This document shows, piece by piece, positions 17,006 through 25,620 of a stretch of DNA of 64,000 nucleotides; position 1 is the first letter of the stretch, and each line of letters opens with the position of its first letter. A program made the position numbers and the translations under genes. The DNA is from Pseudomonas syringae CC1557. Lineage in GTDB: Bacteria; Pseudomonadota; Gammaproteobacteria; Pseudomonadales; Pseudomonadaceae. The notes beneath the pieces were generated by a model. It saw only the letters and a list, made by a program, of their open reading frames with translations, had not been told where the DNA came from and did not search any database. The stretch covers positions 682,001 to 746,000 of the forward strand of contig NZ_CP007014.1 of the NCBI RefSeq assembly GCF_000452705.1, read 5' to 3'.

Positions 17006-17927
17006 CACTCCTGTTCTGATCACGGGAGGCGCTGGTTTCATTGGCTCGCACCTGGCTGACGCATTGCTCGCCAACGGCTACAGCGTGCGTATCCTCGACA
17101 ACCTCTCGGCGGGCAAGCGCAGCAATCTGCCGCTCGACAACCCGCGGGTAGAGTTGATCGTCGGTGATGTCGCCGATGCTGCGCTGGTCAGGCACGCCGC
17201 GCAGGGTTGCCAGGCGGTCGTGCATCTCGCCGCCGTTGCCTCGGTGCAAGCGTCAGTAGACGACCCGGTGCGTACCCACCAGAGCAACTTCATCGGCACG
17301 TTGAATGTCTGCGAAGCGATGCGTGAAGCCGGTATCAAGCGCGTGATCTTTGCTTCCAGTGCGGCCGTCTACGGCAACAATGGCGAAGGCGAGGCGATCA
17401 CCGAAGGCACCCCCAAAGCGCCGTTGACCCCCTATGCATCGGACAAGCTGGCCAGTGAGTACTACCTGGACTTCTACCGACGTCAGCATGGCCTGGAGCC
17501 AGTGATTTTTCGCTTTTTCAACATCTTCGGACCGCGCCAAGACCCGTCGTCGCCGTACTCCGGCGTCATCAGCATCTTTGCCGAACGTATCCAGAAAGGC
17601 CTGCCGATCGCTGTATTTGGCGATGGCGAGCAGACGCGTGACTTCTTCTACATAGGTGACCTGCTCAAGCTGCTGTTGCAGGCCCTGTCGAGGGAAAGTG
17701 CCATCGAAGGCGCGGTCAATGTGGGGTTGAACCAGACCACCTCGCTCAACGAACTATTGTCGGCGCTGTCGGAAGTGGTGGGCAAACAGCCGGAAGTTAC
17801 CTATAAGGCGCCGCGCCCGGGTGACATCAAGCATTCCCGCGCCAGCAACCAGCGCCTGCTGGAACACTTCATCCTCGACGAGGCCACCCCCTTGAAGCGC
17901 GGGCTTGAGTTGTTGATGGGGGAGTGA
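16998..17927 (+). CDS. NAD-dependent epimerase/dehydratase (UDP-sugar 4-epimerase type)
   Basis: A 309-residue extended SDR with ITGGAGFIGSHLAD at the N-terminus, the VVHLAA motif, the catalytic Ser in FASSAAVYG and Tyr/Lys in YASDK, and the sugar-nucleotide segment FNIFGPRQDP. All catalytic elements are present. It resembles UDP-glucose or UDP-N-acetylglucosamine 4-epimerases of the WbpP/GalE class. Coupled to the preceding reductase-like gene. No glycosyltransferase cluster adjoins, so the final product is unclear. Confidence 0.9.
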   Translation: MSDTPVLITGGAGFIGSHLADALLANGYSVRILDNLSAGKRSNLPLDNPRVELIVGDVADAALVRHAAQGCQAVVHLAAVASVQASVDDPVRTHQSNFIGTLNVCEAMREAGIKRVIFASSAAVYGNNGEGEAITEGTPKAPLTPYASDKLASEYYLDFYRRQHGLEPVIFRFFNIFGPRQDPSSPYSGVISIFAERIQKGLPIAVFGDGEQTRDFFYIGDLLKLLLQALSRESAIEGAVNVGLNQTTSLNELLSALSEVVGKQPEVTYKAPRPGDIKHSRASNQRLLEHFILDEATPLKRGLELLMGE

Positions 17928-17930
17928 TTC

Positions 17931-18072
17931 CCGCGATCGTCCCTACGCTCTGTCTGGGGATGCATTTCTGGACGTTCGGCGTCCGAGCCTGAGCGTATGG
18001 TGCAGGGCCTATTTGTGACGCAGAGCGTCACCAACTGCATGCCGACGCAGAGCATCGGCACGATATCCGGCA
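17931..18072. repeat. dispersed intergenic palindromic repeat, copy A
   Basis: The region contains the palindrome GTGACGCAGAGCGTCAC (18015-18031) and the 19-mer GGGGATGCATTTCTGGACG (17956-17974), which recurs exactly, inverted, at 51002-51020. The same words occur near 55.1-55.3 kb and related words near 60.25 kb. Minus-strand translation gives the VPMLCVGMQLVTLCV type of false ORF. Confidence 0.85.
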
Positions 18073-18094
18073 ATCCTGGACGCGGGGCTCAAAC

Positions 18095-18130
18095 CACAAA
18101 AGACAAAGGCACCCAATGAGGGTGCCTTTG
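18095..18130 (-). terminator. intrinsic terminator of ompW
   Basis: Ten-base arms AAAGGCACCC and GGGTGCCTTT around an AATGA loop. On the minus strand the stem is followed by TGTCTTTTGTGG, a T-rich tail. It lies 28 bp beyond the ompW-like stop codon. Confidence 0.8.
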
Positions 18131-18157
18131 TGTTTGTGGCGTTTGATGGTCTGCAGA

Positions 18158-18844
18158 TCAGAACTTGTAGCCCACACCCACCATGTACACCCAAGGGTCG
18201 ATATCTACATCCACCTTGGTTTGACCGACCGCAAGGGCGGAGGGGCCGTCCACGGTGGCTTTGGTGTCGATGTCTACATACCAGACCGAGGCGTTGACCA
18301 AGACGTTTTCGGTGATCATGTAGTCCATGCCCAACTGTGCGGCCAGGCCGACGGAGTCCTTGAGCTTGAGGTTGCTGAAGCCCTGACTCTTGCGATTGCT
18401 GGTCAGGTCATTGTCGAAGAACGTGGTGTAGTTGATGCCCACGCCAGCATACGGCTGGAATCTGGACGAAGGCTCCATCGGGTAGTACTGCAGCGACAGG
18501 GTTGGCGGCAGTTGCTTGATGTCGGCCAGTTTGCCGTCCAGTCCAGGGCCCAGACCTTTGACTGATACGGTGTGGCTGAAGGGCGTGGCGGCCAGCAGTT
18601 CGATGCCGACGTGTTGGGTCAGCATGTATGCGAAGGTCAGGCCGAGCTGGTTTTCGCCGTTGACCGTTGCCTTGGTACCGGGAACCTTGGCGCCATCGAG
18701 GCGGACTTCGCCGCTGTCTTCGTTAGGCTGGACGTGCGCGACACCGGCACGAACGATGAAATCGCCTTCTTCGTAGGCGTGTGCTGCCACCGGGGCGGTG
18801 AGGGTGAGCGCGACAAGGGATGCGCTTAGCAGATGCTTGTTCAT
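18158..18844 (-). CDS. OmpW-family outer-membrane porin
   Basis: A 228-residue outer-membrane protein: cleaved signal peptide (about 1-22, ending AHA), then the OmpW family opening FIVRAGVAHVQPNEDSG, LTFAYMLTQHVGIELLAATPF, an LPPTLSLQYYP strand and a C-terminal strand ending VGVGYKF with terminal Phe. OmpW proteins are eight-stranded barrels for small hydrophobic compounds. The start is the ATG six codons inside the longest frame, after a GGAG. Monocistronic, with its own terminator. Confidence 0.93.
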   Translation of the reverse strand: MNKHLLSASLVALTLTAPVAAHAYEEGDFIVRAGVAHVQPNEDSGEVRLDGAKVPGTKATVNGENQLGLTFAYMLTQHVGIELLAATPFSHTVSVKGLGPGLDGKLADIKQLPPTLSLQYYPMEPSSRFQPYAGVGINYTTFFDNDLTSNRKSQGFSNLKLKDSVGLAAQLGMDYMITENVLVNASVWYVDIDTKATVDGPSALAVGQTKVDVDIDPWVYMVGVGYKF

Positions 18845-18947
18845 GGAGGCTCCAGAGATCATTCAAAATTTATGGGCGTAATGTTAAAGCGCTGTCGAGC
18901 GGCGACTTTGACTCAGCTCAATGAAATCGCTGGGAACCTCGTCATCC

Positions 18948-19472
18948 TCATGAATCCGGCAACTCGTAGACAAGAATCTTGTCTGCCTGCATCTGATAAC
19001 CCGCTTCTGCCAGCTCGCTGCTTGACGATTTGGCCTGCATCGGTCCTTCGATCCAGTACGGCTGATACAGCTCATCGACCTTCACGCCCAGCTCACTCGT
19101 GACATGCACGATCTGGTTCGCTGGCGGCGGCGGCACATGGATGCAGGCGCCGAAATAAGGCACCAGCAAAAACTCCGTCACTCTGCCTTCTTCGCTGACC
19201 TCAAGCGGCACGATGTAGCCCGGCAAACGCACCATCTGACCGTCCAGTGCTTTGACCACCGGCGCATGCGGGGCCAGTTGATGCGCCGCAGGCGCCGCCT
19301 CCATGGCCAGTGCATCGGACAGCTTCGACATGTCGTGCAGTGGCGCCGTTACCGGTTTCACCACAGGTGCGTCGGGTGGAATCATGTCATTCCAGGTCAG
19401 TTCACGCGGCTCGGCGGCCCACAATTGAGTGGAAACCGAGAGCAGCAGAGTGAGTAGCGTGCGCCGCATCAT
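18948..19472 (-). CDS. DUF3299 periplasmic protein of zinc-starvation operon
   Basis: About 174 residues with a signal peptide ending at LWAAEP and a DUF3299 domain: the LTWNDMIPPDAP opening, PGYIVPLE, FLLVPYFGACIHVPPPPANQ. An ATG at 19484 overlaps the permease stop as ATGA. The ATG at 19472 is better placed behind TGAGGA and gives MMRRTLL. It is the last gene of the operon; the orthologous P. aeruginosa set PA4063-PA4066 is, as I recall, induced by zinc depletion. Its molecular role is unknown; the conserved Cys/His/Pro segment could bind metal. Confidence 0.85.
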   Translation of the reverse strand: MMRRTLLTLLLSVSTQLWAAEPRELTWNDMIPPDAPVVKPVTAPLHDMSKLSDALAMEAAPAAHQLAPHAPVVKALDGQMVRLPGYIVPLEVSEEGRVTEFLLVPYFGACIHVPPPPANQIVHVTSELGVKVDELYQPYWIEGPMQAKSSSSELAEAGYQMQADKILVYELPDS

Positions 19473-19480
19473 GAAGGTCC

Positions 19481-20746
19481 TCATAAACGAATTGACAGTC
19501 CATCGGCCAGTGACTGCCTGTAGGCTCGCCAGGCTGGCACGGTTCCCATCAACAGCGCGCAACCGAGAATGCCAGCCAGTAATGTCCATTCATATTGGCC
19601 AGGTGGCATAGACGAGAGGTACAGACCGTAGTTTTCGAGCACGTAGTCACGTGCCGCGAAGATGCCGATATAGAGCAGCGCAAGGCCACTGACGACACCG
19701 GCCAGCGCGAGCGCGAAAGCTTCCAGTATGAGCAGGCTCGCGATATGCCAGGGCCGTGCGCCGACCGATCGCAGGATGGCCATTTCCCGACGTCGTTCGT
19801 TGAGGCTGGTGAGAATCGCGGTGAGCATGCCGATCAGGCCGGTCAGTACCACGAACAGCGAAATCACGAACAGCGCTTTTTCGGCGGTGCCCATCAAACT
19901 CCAGAGCTCCTGCAAGGCCACGCCCGGCAGGATTGCCAGCATTGGCTCGCCACGGTACTCATTGATCTCGCGTTGCAGGCTGAACGTCGAGATCTTGCTG
20001 TTCAGACCCAGCATGAACGCGGTGATCGCGCTGGGCGTCAGGTCCATGTTGCGCGCCTGATCGGCGGAAATGCGTTCGTTGCCGCGTGCCGGAGCGCCGT
20101 TGTGCCAATCGATATGAATGGCTTCCATGCCGCCCAGACTGATGTGCAGTGTGCGGTCCACTGGCGTGCCGGTCGGTTTTAGAACACCGACGACGGTAAA
20201 CGGTTTGTCGTCATGCTTGACCAGGCTGATCGCCGCCACGCCGTGCGCCAACACCAGTTTGTCACCCAGTTTGTAATGCAGTGCCTTGGCCACTTCAGAG
20301 CCCAGCACCACTTCGAAAGGATCGGTCTTGAACTCGCGCCCCTCGGCCATCTCCAGGTGCTGCTGGCGACCGAACTGATAATGCTCGAAATAAGCTTCGT
20401 TGGTGCCCATCACCCGATAGCCACGGTGGGAGTCACCCAGCGAAATCGGGATCGCCCATTTGACCTGTTTGCTTTGCGCAAAATGCTCGAAACTGTCCCA
20501 GCGAATGTTGTTGGTGGCATTGCCGATGCGGAATACCGAATACAGCAAAAGATTGATCGAGCCGGAGCGCGCGCCGACGATCAGGTCGGTGCCGCTGATG
20601 GTGCTGGCGAAACTGGCGCGGGCCTCGGTGCGCACCCGCTCCACTGCCAGCAGCAGGCAGACTGACAAGGCGATGGCGAAGGCAGTGAGAAAGGCGGTGA
20701 AGCGGCGATTGGCCAGGCTGGCGATGGCCAGACGAAACAGATACAT
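19481..20746 (-). CDS. ABC transporter permease, FtsX/MacB type
   Basis: A 421-residue inner-membrane protein with an N-terminal TM helix (about 17-35), a large periplasmic MacB-PCD-like domain and three C-terminal TM helices (about 290-315, 340-365, 385-405), the FtsX-family plan. It starts one base after the ATPase stop. Together they form a MacB/LolCDE-like mechanotransmission transporter rather than a classical importer. In this operon it is presumably tied to zinc-limited growth. Confidence 0.92.
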   Translation of the reverse strand: MYLFRLAIASLANRRFTAFLTAFAIALSVCLLLAVERVRTEARASFASTISGTDLIVGARSGSINLLLYSVFRIGNATNNIRWDSFEHFAQSKQVKWAIPISLGDSHRGYRVMGTNEAYFEHYQFGRQQHLEMAEGREFKTDPFEVVLGSEVAKALHYKLGDKLVLAHGVAAISLVKHDDKPFTVVGVLKPTGTPVDRTLHISLGGMEAIHIDWHNGAPARGNERISADQARNMDLTPSAITAFMLGLNSKISTFSLQREINEYRGEPMLAILPGVALQELWSLMGTAEKALFVISLFVVLTGLIGMLTAILTSLNERRREMAILRSVGARPWHIASLLILEAFALALAGVVSGLALLYIGIFAARDYVLENYGLYLSSMPPGQYEWTLLAGILGCALLMGTVPAWRAYRQSLADGLSIRL

Positions 20747-20747
20747 C

Positions 20748-21458
20748 TCAACTCTCCACGGCGACGGCGGCGCGATTCAAATCGCTCAGCGACAGATTGC
20801 GATCAAACAAGGGGGCCAGGCTCTGGTCATGGCTGACGAACAGCAAGCTGGCCCCGGCCTCGCGGCATTCGGCGAACAACAGGCGGATGAACGCCTCACG
20901 CGAGTCCGCATCCAGCGCGGACGTCGGCTCGTCGGCAATCACCAGTTCCGGCTGACCGATCAATGCCCGGGCGGCGGCCACGCGTTGCTGCTGGCCGATG
21001 GACAGCGAGTCGGCACGGCGCACCAGCATTGCCGGATCTTTCAGGCCCAGGTGGGCGAGCAGGGTGGTTGTGGCTTTTTCCACGCTGCCGTGGCGTTGCC
21101 TGGCACGCTCTGCGCGGAGTCTGGAAAAGTGACAAGGCAGCTCGATGTTTTCCCGCACTGACAGGAATGGCAGCAGGTTGAACTGCTGGAAGATGTAGCC
21201 GGTATGATCGACTCGAAAACGATCACGCGCCGCTGACGACAGGCCCGACAGTTCCTGATTCAACAGGCGGATGCTGCCACTGACCGGCTTTTGCACGCCG
21301 CCGAGCAAGCTCAATAATGTGGTTTTGCCGCTGCCGCTAGGGCCTTTGAGAAACAGCGTTTCGCCGGTTTGCAGGCGGAAGCTGGGGATGTCCAGCAATT
21401 GAGGATGACCGGGCCAGTTGAAGCTCAGGTCCGACAATTCGATCAGTGCTTGGGTCAT
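20748..21458 (-). CDS. ABC transporter ATPase, LolD/MacB type
   Basis: A 236-residue ATPase with Walker A GPSGSGKTTL (about 39-48), the signature LSIGQQQRVA, Walker B LVIADEPTSALD and the switch His in FVSHDQ. The sequence is of the LolD/MacB subfamily. It is preceded by an intrinsic terminator that separates it from the DUF2796 gene, so expression of the transporter genes may be lower than that of the first gene. Confidence 0.93.
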   Translation of the reverse strand: MTQALIELSDLSFNWPGHPQLLDIPSFRLQTGETLFLKGPSGSGKTTLLSLLGGVQKPVSGSIRLLNQELSGLSSAARDRFRVDHTGYIFQQFNLLPFLSVRENIELPCHFSRLRAERARQRHGSVEKATTTLLAHLGLKDPAMLVRRADSLSIGQQQRVAAARALIGQPELVIADEPTSALDADSREAFIRLLFAECREAGASLLFVSHDQSLAPLFDRNLSLSDLNRAAVAVES

Positions 21459-21482
21459 GGCTGACTCACGCTCGGTTGGAAA

Positions 21483-21507
21483 TTAAAAGACCGGGCCAGG
21501 CCCGGTC
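21483..21507 (-). terminator. internal terminator/attenuator in the zinc operon
   Basis: On the minus strand, nine-base arms GACCGGGCC and GGCCCGGTC (centre base T) are directly followed by TTTTAATTT. It lies between the DUF2796 stop (21527) and the ATPase start (21458), and would lower transcription into the ABC genes. Confidence 0.75.
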
Positions 21508-21526
21508 GTGGTGCCGCAGGGTGCGA

Positions 21527-22114
21527 TTAGAATTTCAGCGTCGGATTCGCTGCGATCACTTCTGCGCCCGACTGGCCGCCCGGCGAAATCAGTTGTACCT
21601 GAAGCTTCTTGGTATCGGGAAAGGTTTTGAAGATTTGCGACAGGTCGAGCTTGCGCAACACGCCCGGCGCGTCACAGACGAATTTGTAGTGGCCGTGGAT
21701 CTCACTGTGCTCATGATGATCAGCGTCGCCGGCTTCGGCGTGTTCTTCGTGATCATCATCCTTGTCGCCAAACAGCGGGCTTTCCAGCTTTACCGAGGTA
21801 GCCGAGCAATTGGCCGCATCGGCAATGCTGAACAACGCGTTGGGCTTGAGCAGCAATTCACGCGTCTTGGCCACTTTGGCCTTGTCTTCGTCTGACGTCG
21901 CAACGTGTTCGAAGCCCACGATGTTCATGGCCGGGCTGTCGAATTCGAACTCCAGTGTCTTGCCTTCCAGCACCACGTCCAGACGCCCGACACCGTGCTC
22001 GTGTGCGCCAAGGCTGCCGTGTTCGTCGCCGTGATCATGATCGTGTTCTTCAGCAGCATGGGCAGCAACCAGTGGCAGCAGGGCAAAGGGCAGGGCAAGT
22101 AGCAAACGGCGCAT
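21527..22114 (-). CDS. DUF2796 histidine-rich periplasmic zinc-binding protein
   Basis: A 195-residue secreted protein: signal peptide ending AAHA, then two His/Asp/Glu clusters (EEHDHDHGDEHG with AHEHGVG near residues 21-41, and HAEAGDADHHEHSEIHGH further on). These suggest zinc binding in the periplasm. The true start is the ATG at 22114, since the upstream extension is charged and would displace the signal peptide. First gene of the operon, about 35 bp downstream of a Zur-like site. Corresponds to PA4063 of P. aeruginosa (recollection). Confidence 0.88.
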   Translation of the reverse strand: MRRLLLALPFALLPLVAAHAAEEHDHDHGDEHGSLGAHEHGVGRLDVVLEGKTLEFEFDSPAMNIVGFEHVATSDEDKAKVAKTRELLLKPNALFSIADAANCSATSVKLESPLFGDKDDDHEEHAEAGDADHHEHSEIHGHYKFVCDAPGVLRKLDLSQIFKTFPDTKKLQVQLISPGGQSGAEVIAANPTLKF

Positions 22115-22148
22115 AGCGGACTCCGGGGCATCATTCGGTAAACTGTTA

Positions 22149-22163
22149 TGTGATCTTATAACA
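22149..22163. promoter_or_regulatory. Zur-like operator
   Basis: TGTGATCTTATAACA agrees at 13 of 15 positions with the pseudomonad Zur palindrome TGTTATAwTATAACA as I remember it. It lies in the promoter of a zinc-binding-protein/ABC operon. Upstream bases also contain a second GTTAT half-site. Confidence 0.7.
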
Positions 22164-22412
22164 ACTGTGTCGGTGGGTGGACGTGTTTTTATTCGCCGTG
22201 CGGCTGGCGAGGCACTTGCAATAAAGCATTCGACAGTGTCGCTGGAATACGCGGCCCAGTGCTTATGCCGAACGGGTCTCACACTCTGCATCATCGAGTC
22301 CTACTCTGTAACATGAAAATCGCTACACCTGCGCCTTAAACGCAGCAAATGGTTTCACCCCAGCCGGAACGGCATTCGACCTGCGGCGAGTGCACTATCA
22401 AGGACGATATCG

Positions 22413-22835
22413 ATGAACAAGCTCCATCCGAACAGAGAAATCCTGCGTGCGGTGTACAAGGATCTGACACGCATTGCCGAGTTTGCCGATGCCGATATTG
22501 TGCTGCACAAGGCGGATCAAGGCGCTGGCGGTGGCTTGTCCATTGCCATCGGCAAAGACGCGGTGCTTTCCCATGAGATCAGTCTGCTCAGGAGCACAGG
22601 CCAGACTTTGTACATGGATATCCACGATATCGTTGCCAACGATAACTTCGGCTCGGTGCTGGGAGATATGCGCGCCAGTTGCGAGGGCCGGAAAATCATC
22701 ATGCCGTTCTGCGGCCTGTGGCGGTTTCGTGATGGCAGGATTGTCGAGCATTGGGAAAACGTCTATGACGTGCGTGCACTGGGCGACTTCCTGAGCGGCA
22801 AGCAACCGACCGTCAACCAGTGGCGTTACGCGTGA
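22413..22835 (+). CDS. NTF2-like / SnoaL-type protein
   Basis: A 140-residue cytoplasmic protein with the cone-shaped NTF2 fold signature. An N-terminal helix (PNREILRAVYKDL) is followed by strands ending in CGLWRFRDGRIVEHWENVYD, the hallmark of SnoaL-like polyketide-cyclase-type proteins. The start follows AAGGACG. Members of this family range from isomerases to proteins of no known activity, so no reaction is assigned. Divergent from the zinc operon and 61 bp upstream of the next gene. Confidence 0.8.
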   Translation: MNKLHPNREILRAVYKDLTRIAEFADADIVLHKADQGAGGGLSIAIGKDAVLSHEISLLRSTGQTLYMDIHDIVANDNFGSVLGDMRASCEGRKIIMPFCGLWRFRDGRIVEHWENVYDVRALGDFLSGKQPTVNQWRYA

Positions 22836-22896
22836 ACATGGGAATACCGGTCAGCCTGTGGGAGCATGTGCGCCTGATTGTCAGCAGGTAAACATC

Positions 22897-23250
22897 ATGT
22901 TGCGTATTCGTGGAACCGTAGGCGAGTGGCCGGTGGATTTGACCCTTGAACTGGACGAGAGCGACTGGGCGCAACTGGGGGCACAGCTTAAAGCAGTCGC
23001 CCCCGAAGCGTCGGCAGTCGAGGTCGAAAGCAAGCCGGTCAATCAGGATGACAGGCTGTGGCAGGTCGCTCAGGAGTTACTGCAGAAGGCCGGGCACATG
23101 AGCGGACCGGATCTGTTGGCACAGCTGGAAGGGCTGACCGGCAGCACGGCGGCAGGCAAGCATCTGCTGGTGCGCTTGCGTCATTCTGCCAACGTGAAAG
23201 TCGAGAGTGGCGGCGATGCGCCGTTGTACAGCTGGATCGAGGCGGTTTGA
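22897..23250 (+). CDS. conserved hypothetical protein, 117 aa
   Basis: Starts MLRIRGTVGEWPVDLTLELD, which reads as two beta strands, then a linker and a helical C-terminal part ending in a SGGDAPLYSW segment. The upstream extension of 13 codons has no better start signal; CAGGTAAACATC precedes the chosen ATG. No family that gives a function is recognised. Ends at a hairpin shared with the convergent thioredoxin gene. Confidence 0.7.
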   Translation: MLRIRGTVGEWPVDLTLELDESDWAQLGAQLKAVAPEASAVEVESKPVNQDDRLWQVAQELLQKAGHMSGPDLLAQLEGLTGSTAAGKHLLVRLRHSANVKVESGGDAPLYSWIEAV

Positions 23251-23262
23251 TCTGAGTATCAA

Positions 23263-23289
23263 CAACAGGCACCGAAGCAGTGCCTGTTG
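23263..23289. terminator. bidirectional hairpin between convergent genes
   Basis: Ten-base arms CAACAGGCAC and GTGCCTGTTG with a seven-base loop between the stops at 23250 and 23299. T-tracts are short, so it may need help or act mainly as an RNA end-stabiliser. Confidence 0.65.
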
Positions 23290-23298
23290 CTTGATGGA

Positions 23299-24171
23299 TT
23301 AGTACAGCGCAGCAAACAGCTTGCGGCGGTACGCCGTGACCAGCGGATGATCGTTGCCCAGCAGGTCGAACACTTGCAGCAAGGTTTTGTGCGGCAGGCC
23401 TTCGGCATAATTGCGGTTGCGTATGAACAGCTTGAGCAGGCCGTCGAGCGCTGCTTCGTACTGTTGGCGCGACAACTGCTGAATCGCCAGTTGATGCGTG
23501 GCTTCGTCATCCTGCGGGTTTTGCGCTAGACGGCTTTTCAGCTCGGCGGCATCCGGCAGGGTGGCGGCTTCGGCGAGAAACGTCAGCTGCGCCTTGGCGC
23601 CTGCCAGTTCGGCCTTGTGCGCATCACCAGTGACAGCATCCAGTACGGCTTTGGCTTCGCTCAGCTCGCCCCGTTCAGCCAGGCAGCGCGCGTACAGAAT
23701 CAGCGCAGCGGCATTGGTGTTGTCTTCGCCCAGCAGCGCCTTGAGTAGGGCCTCGGCTTCGGAGAAGCGGCTTTCGGCAAACAGTGCTTGCGCCTGCTTG
23801 AGCGGATCGGCCGCTGGCGGTGGGGGCATGACGACGTGCTGGTCGAGAATCTTGCGAATTTCCGACTCCGGCTGGGCTCCGGCAAAGCCGTCTACCGGCT
23901 GGCCGTCCTTGAACAGCACCACAGTCGGCAGACTGCGAATACCGAAGCGTGCAACGACATCCGGCTCGGCGTCGCAGTTGACCTTGGCCAGCAGCAGTTC
24001 GCCTTGATAGCTCTCGGTGATCTGCTGCAACAGCGGCATCAAGACCTTGCAGGGTGCACACCACTCGGCCCAGAAATCGACCAGGACCGGCTGATCGAAT
24101 GACTTGTCGATCACCAGTTGATCGAAGGTCGCGGTGGTCGCGTCGAAGATGTAAGCAGTGTCCTGGCTCAT
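23299..24171 (-). CDS. CnoX/YbbN-type thioredoxin co-chaperone
   Basis: A 290-residue cytoplasmic protein: thioredoxin domain (about 1-110) with the active-site WCAPC (Cys38 and Cys41), then TPR-like helices (about 115-285). E. coli CnoX has lost the first Cys; here both are present, so redox activity is likely in addition to holdase function. The order and length match the CnoX/YbbN family that cooperates with GroEL and DnaK under oxidative stress. Confidence 0.9.
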   Translation of the reverse strand: MSQDTAYIFDATTATFDQLVIDKSFDQPVLVDFWAEWCAPCKVLMPLLQQITESYQGELLLAKVNCDAEPDVVARFGIRSLPTVVLFKDGQPVDGFAGAQPESEIRKILDQHVVMPPPPAADPLKQAQALFAESRFSEAEALLKALLGEDNTNAAALILYARCLAERGELSEAKAVLDAVTGDAHKAELAGAKAQLTFLAEAATLPDAAELKSRLAQNPQDDEATHQLAIQQLSRQQYEAALDGLLKLFIRNRNYAEGLPHKTLLQVFDLLGNDHPLVTAYRRKLFAALY

Positions 24172-24311
24172 TGCACGTCTCGAAGATTCTGAATGCCGCC
24201 AACTATAAAGCCCACAGGGGAATGCTGAAAGCGGCGTCGGCTATTGGACATGATCGTTGCCACACGCATTGCTGCTCTTGATGCTGGCCGAAGTCCGTGG
24301 GAGTGAACTGT

Positions 24312-24998
24312 TTAGCTGAGCGCTACCGGACTTTTATTCAGCGCTGACCGCACCGCGTGATACAAGCTCACATCCCGGAACTCATGCGGCTCAGCCAGGT
24401 CCGGCAGGGTATGCGCGTGCAGCATTGCCAGGCGCTGGTAGGTAGCATGCTTGAAGTCGCGAACGCGAGAGTCTGCCACCAGGGCTTCACGGCCTCGGGA
24501 GAGGAAGTGATCAAGCAGCGGCAGGTTGGCGCGGTCGTACAGCACGTCGGCGACCAGGATCAGATCAAAGCGATCAGCCTCAGTAAAGAAATCTGTCGAG
24601 TAACTCAATGACACTTGATTGAGTTCAGCGTTGGCCTGACAGGCGGTGATCGCCAGCGGGTCGAGATCACAGGCCACCACCTCCAGCGCACCGGCTTTCA
24701 CTGCGGCAATGGCGACCACACCCGAACCGGCGCCGAAGTCCAGTACCCGCTTGCCTGCTACCCAGTGCGGGTGTTCAGCCAGAAAGCGCGCCAAGGCCAA
24801 ACCGCTGGCCCAGCAGAAGCTCCAGTACGGTGGGTCTTCAAGGATGCGGCGCGTTTCATCCGGGCTGAACGCGCGATCCATATTGGAATCATCGATCAGC
24901 CACAGTTCCAGCTCGGTGCCCGGCAGCGCCGTAACGACCAGTCGGGCGTCACCGAGCAGCTCGTTCAGCGATTGTTGCAGGTGTTGCGGAGCAGTCAT
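24312..24998 (-). CDS. class I SAM-dependent methyltransferase (ETFB-lysine type)
   Basis: A 228-residue methyltransferase: SAM motif I VLDFGAGSGVVAIAA (about 85-99), the acidic loop ACDLD, and DLILVADVLYDRANL, which is typical of the METTL20/ETFB lysine methyltransferase (nicotinamide N-methyltransferase-like) group. The substrate may be electron-transfer flavoprotein or another protein. Its start overlaps the stop of the upstream lipoprotein as ATGA, so the two are co-translated. Confidence 0.88.
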   Translation of the reverse strand: MTAPQHLQQSLNELLGDARLVVTALPGTELELWLIDDSNMDRAFSPDETRRILEDPPYWSFCWASGLALARFLAEHPHWVAGKRVLDFGAGSGVVAIAAVKAGALEVVACDLDPLAITACQANAELNQVSLSYSTDFFTEADRFDLILVADVLYDRANLPLLDHFLSRGREALVADSRVRDFKHATYQRLAMLHAHTLPDLAEPHEFRDVSLYHAVRSALNKSPVALS

Positions 24999-25444
24999 GG
25001 TGCCTTGACGAACTGCAACTGCCCTAACGCCTGGGTCGTCGGCTGACCGATACGCATCGACGGCAGGTGCAGGATCAACTGCCCGGACTGGCTGGCGCGG
25101 CCACGCAGTTCTACACGTCCACCTACCGGGAACGCTTCCGGATTGAAGCGCAGCTGGAACGGCAGCGATTGACCATTGCCCTTGAGCAATGTGTTGGTCA
25201 GCAGCTTTTGTGGACGACCGCGCTCGTCGATCACCAGCATCGCCAGCTCGACTTCGGCCCCGGCCGGTACGCCTAGCAATTGCCCGCTGATTTCACGCTG
25301 AAAAGGTTGCAGCGGACCCGGCCCGGCTGGCAGTTTTATCGACGGAGCAACCGGTGGGGCGGCAGCGGGTTTCGGAGCGTCGTTGCTGCTGCAAGCGGCC
25401 AGCAAGCCAACGAGGCCTAGCAAAAACAGGGTTCGTAGCGTCAT
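24995..25444 (-). CDS. YbaY-family lipoprotein
   Basis: A 149-residue lipoprotein with signal [18 protein letters not shown] (lipobox LAAC). A short Pro/Ala linker leads into a beta-rich YbaY domain: [49 protein letters not shown]. The ATG at 25444 is the one that gives a proper signal peptide. Cotranscribed with the methyltransferase; function unknown. Confidence 0.85.
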   Translation of the reverse strand: MTLRTLFLLGLVGLLAACSSNDAPKPAAAPPVAPSIKLPAGPGPLQPFQREISGQLLGVPAGAEVELAMLVIDERGRPQKLLTNTLLKGNGQSLPFQLRFNPEAFPVGGRVELRGRASQSGQLILHLPSMRIGQPTTQALGQLQFVKAP

Positions 25445-25620
25445 CAAAAGCTCCACAAGGCAAAAATCAAAAGGCTGCGCGACGCCAGAGCTGCAGTATT
25501 ACCGAGCGCGGGCAATTTAACATCGCTTTAATGCGCGTCTATATACCGCAAAGCCCCAGCCTTGTCTTGCCGACAGGATGCGCTAACATGGCGCTCCTCA
25601 TTCTTTCGTTGCCAGCCACC

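Noticed and set aside
16013..17074. 353-codon minus-strand frame across the epimerase pair
   Set aside because: The two plus-strand genes show Rossmann motifs and coupled stop/start; this frame has none.
25354..25620. N-terminal extension of nrdR
   Set aside because: NrdR starts at MHCPFC; the extension has no family match and no better start signal.
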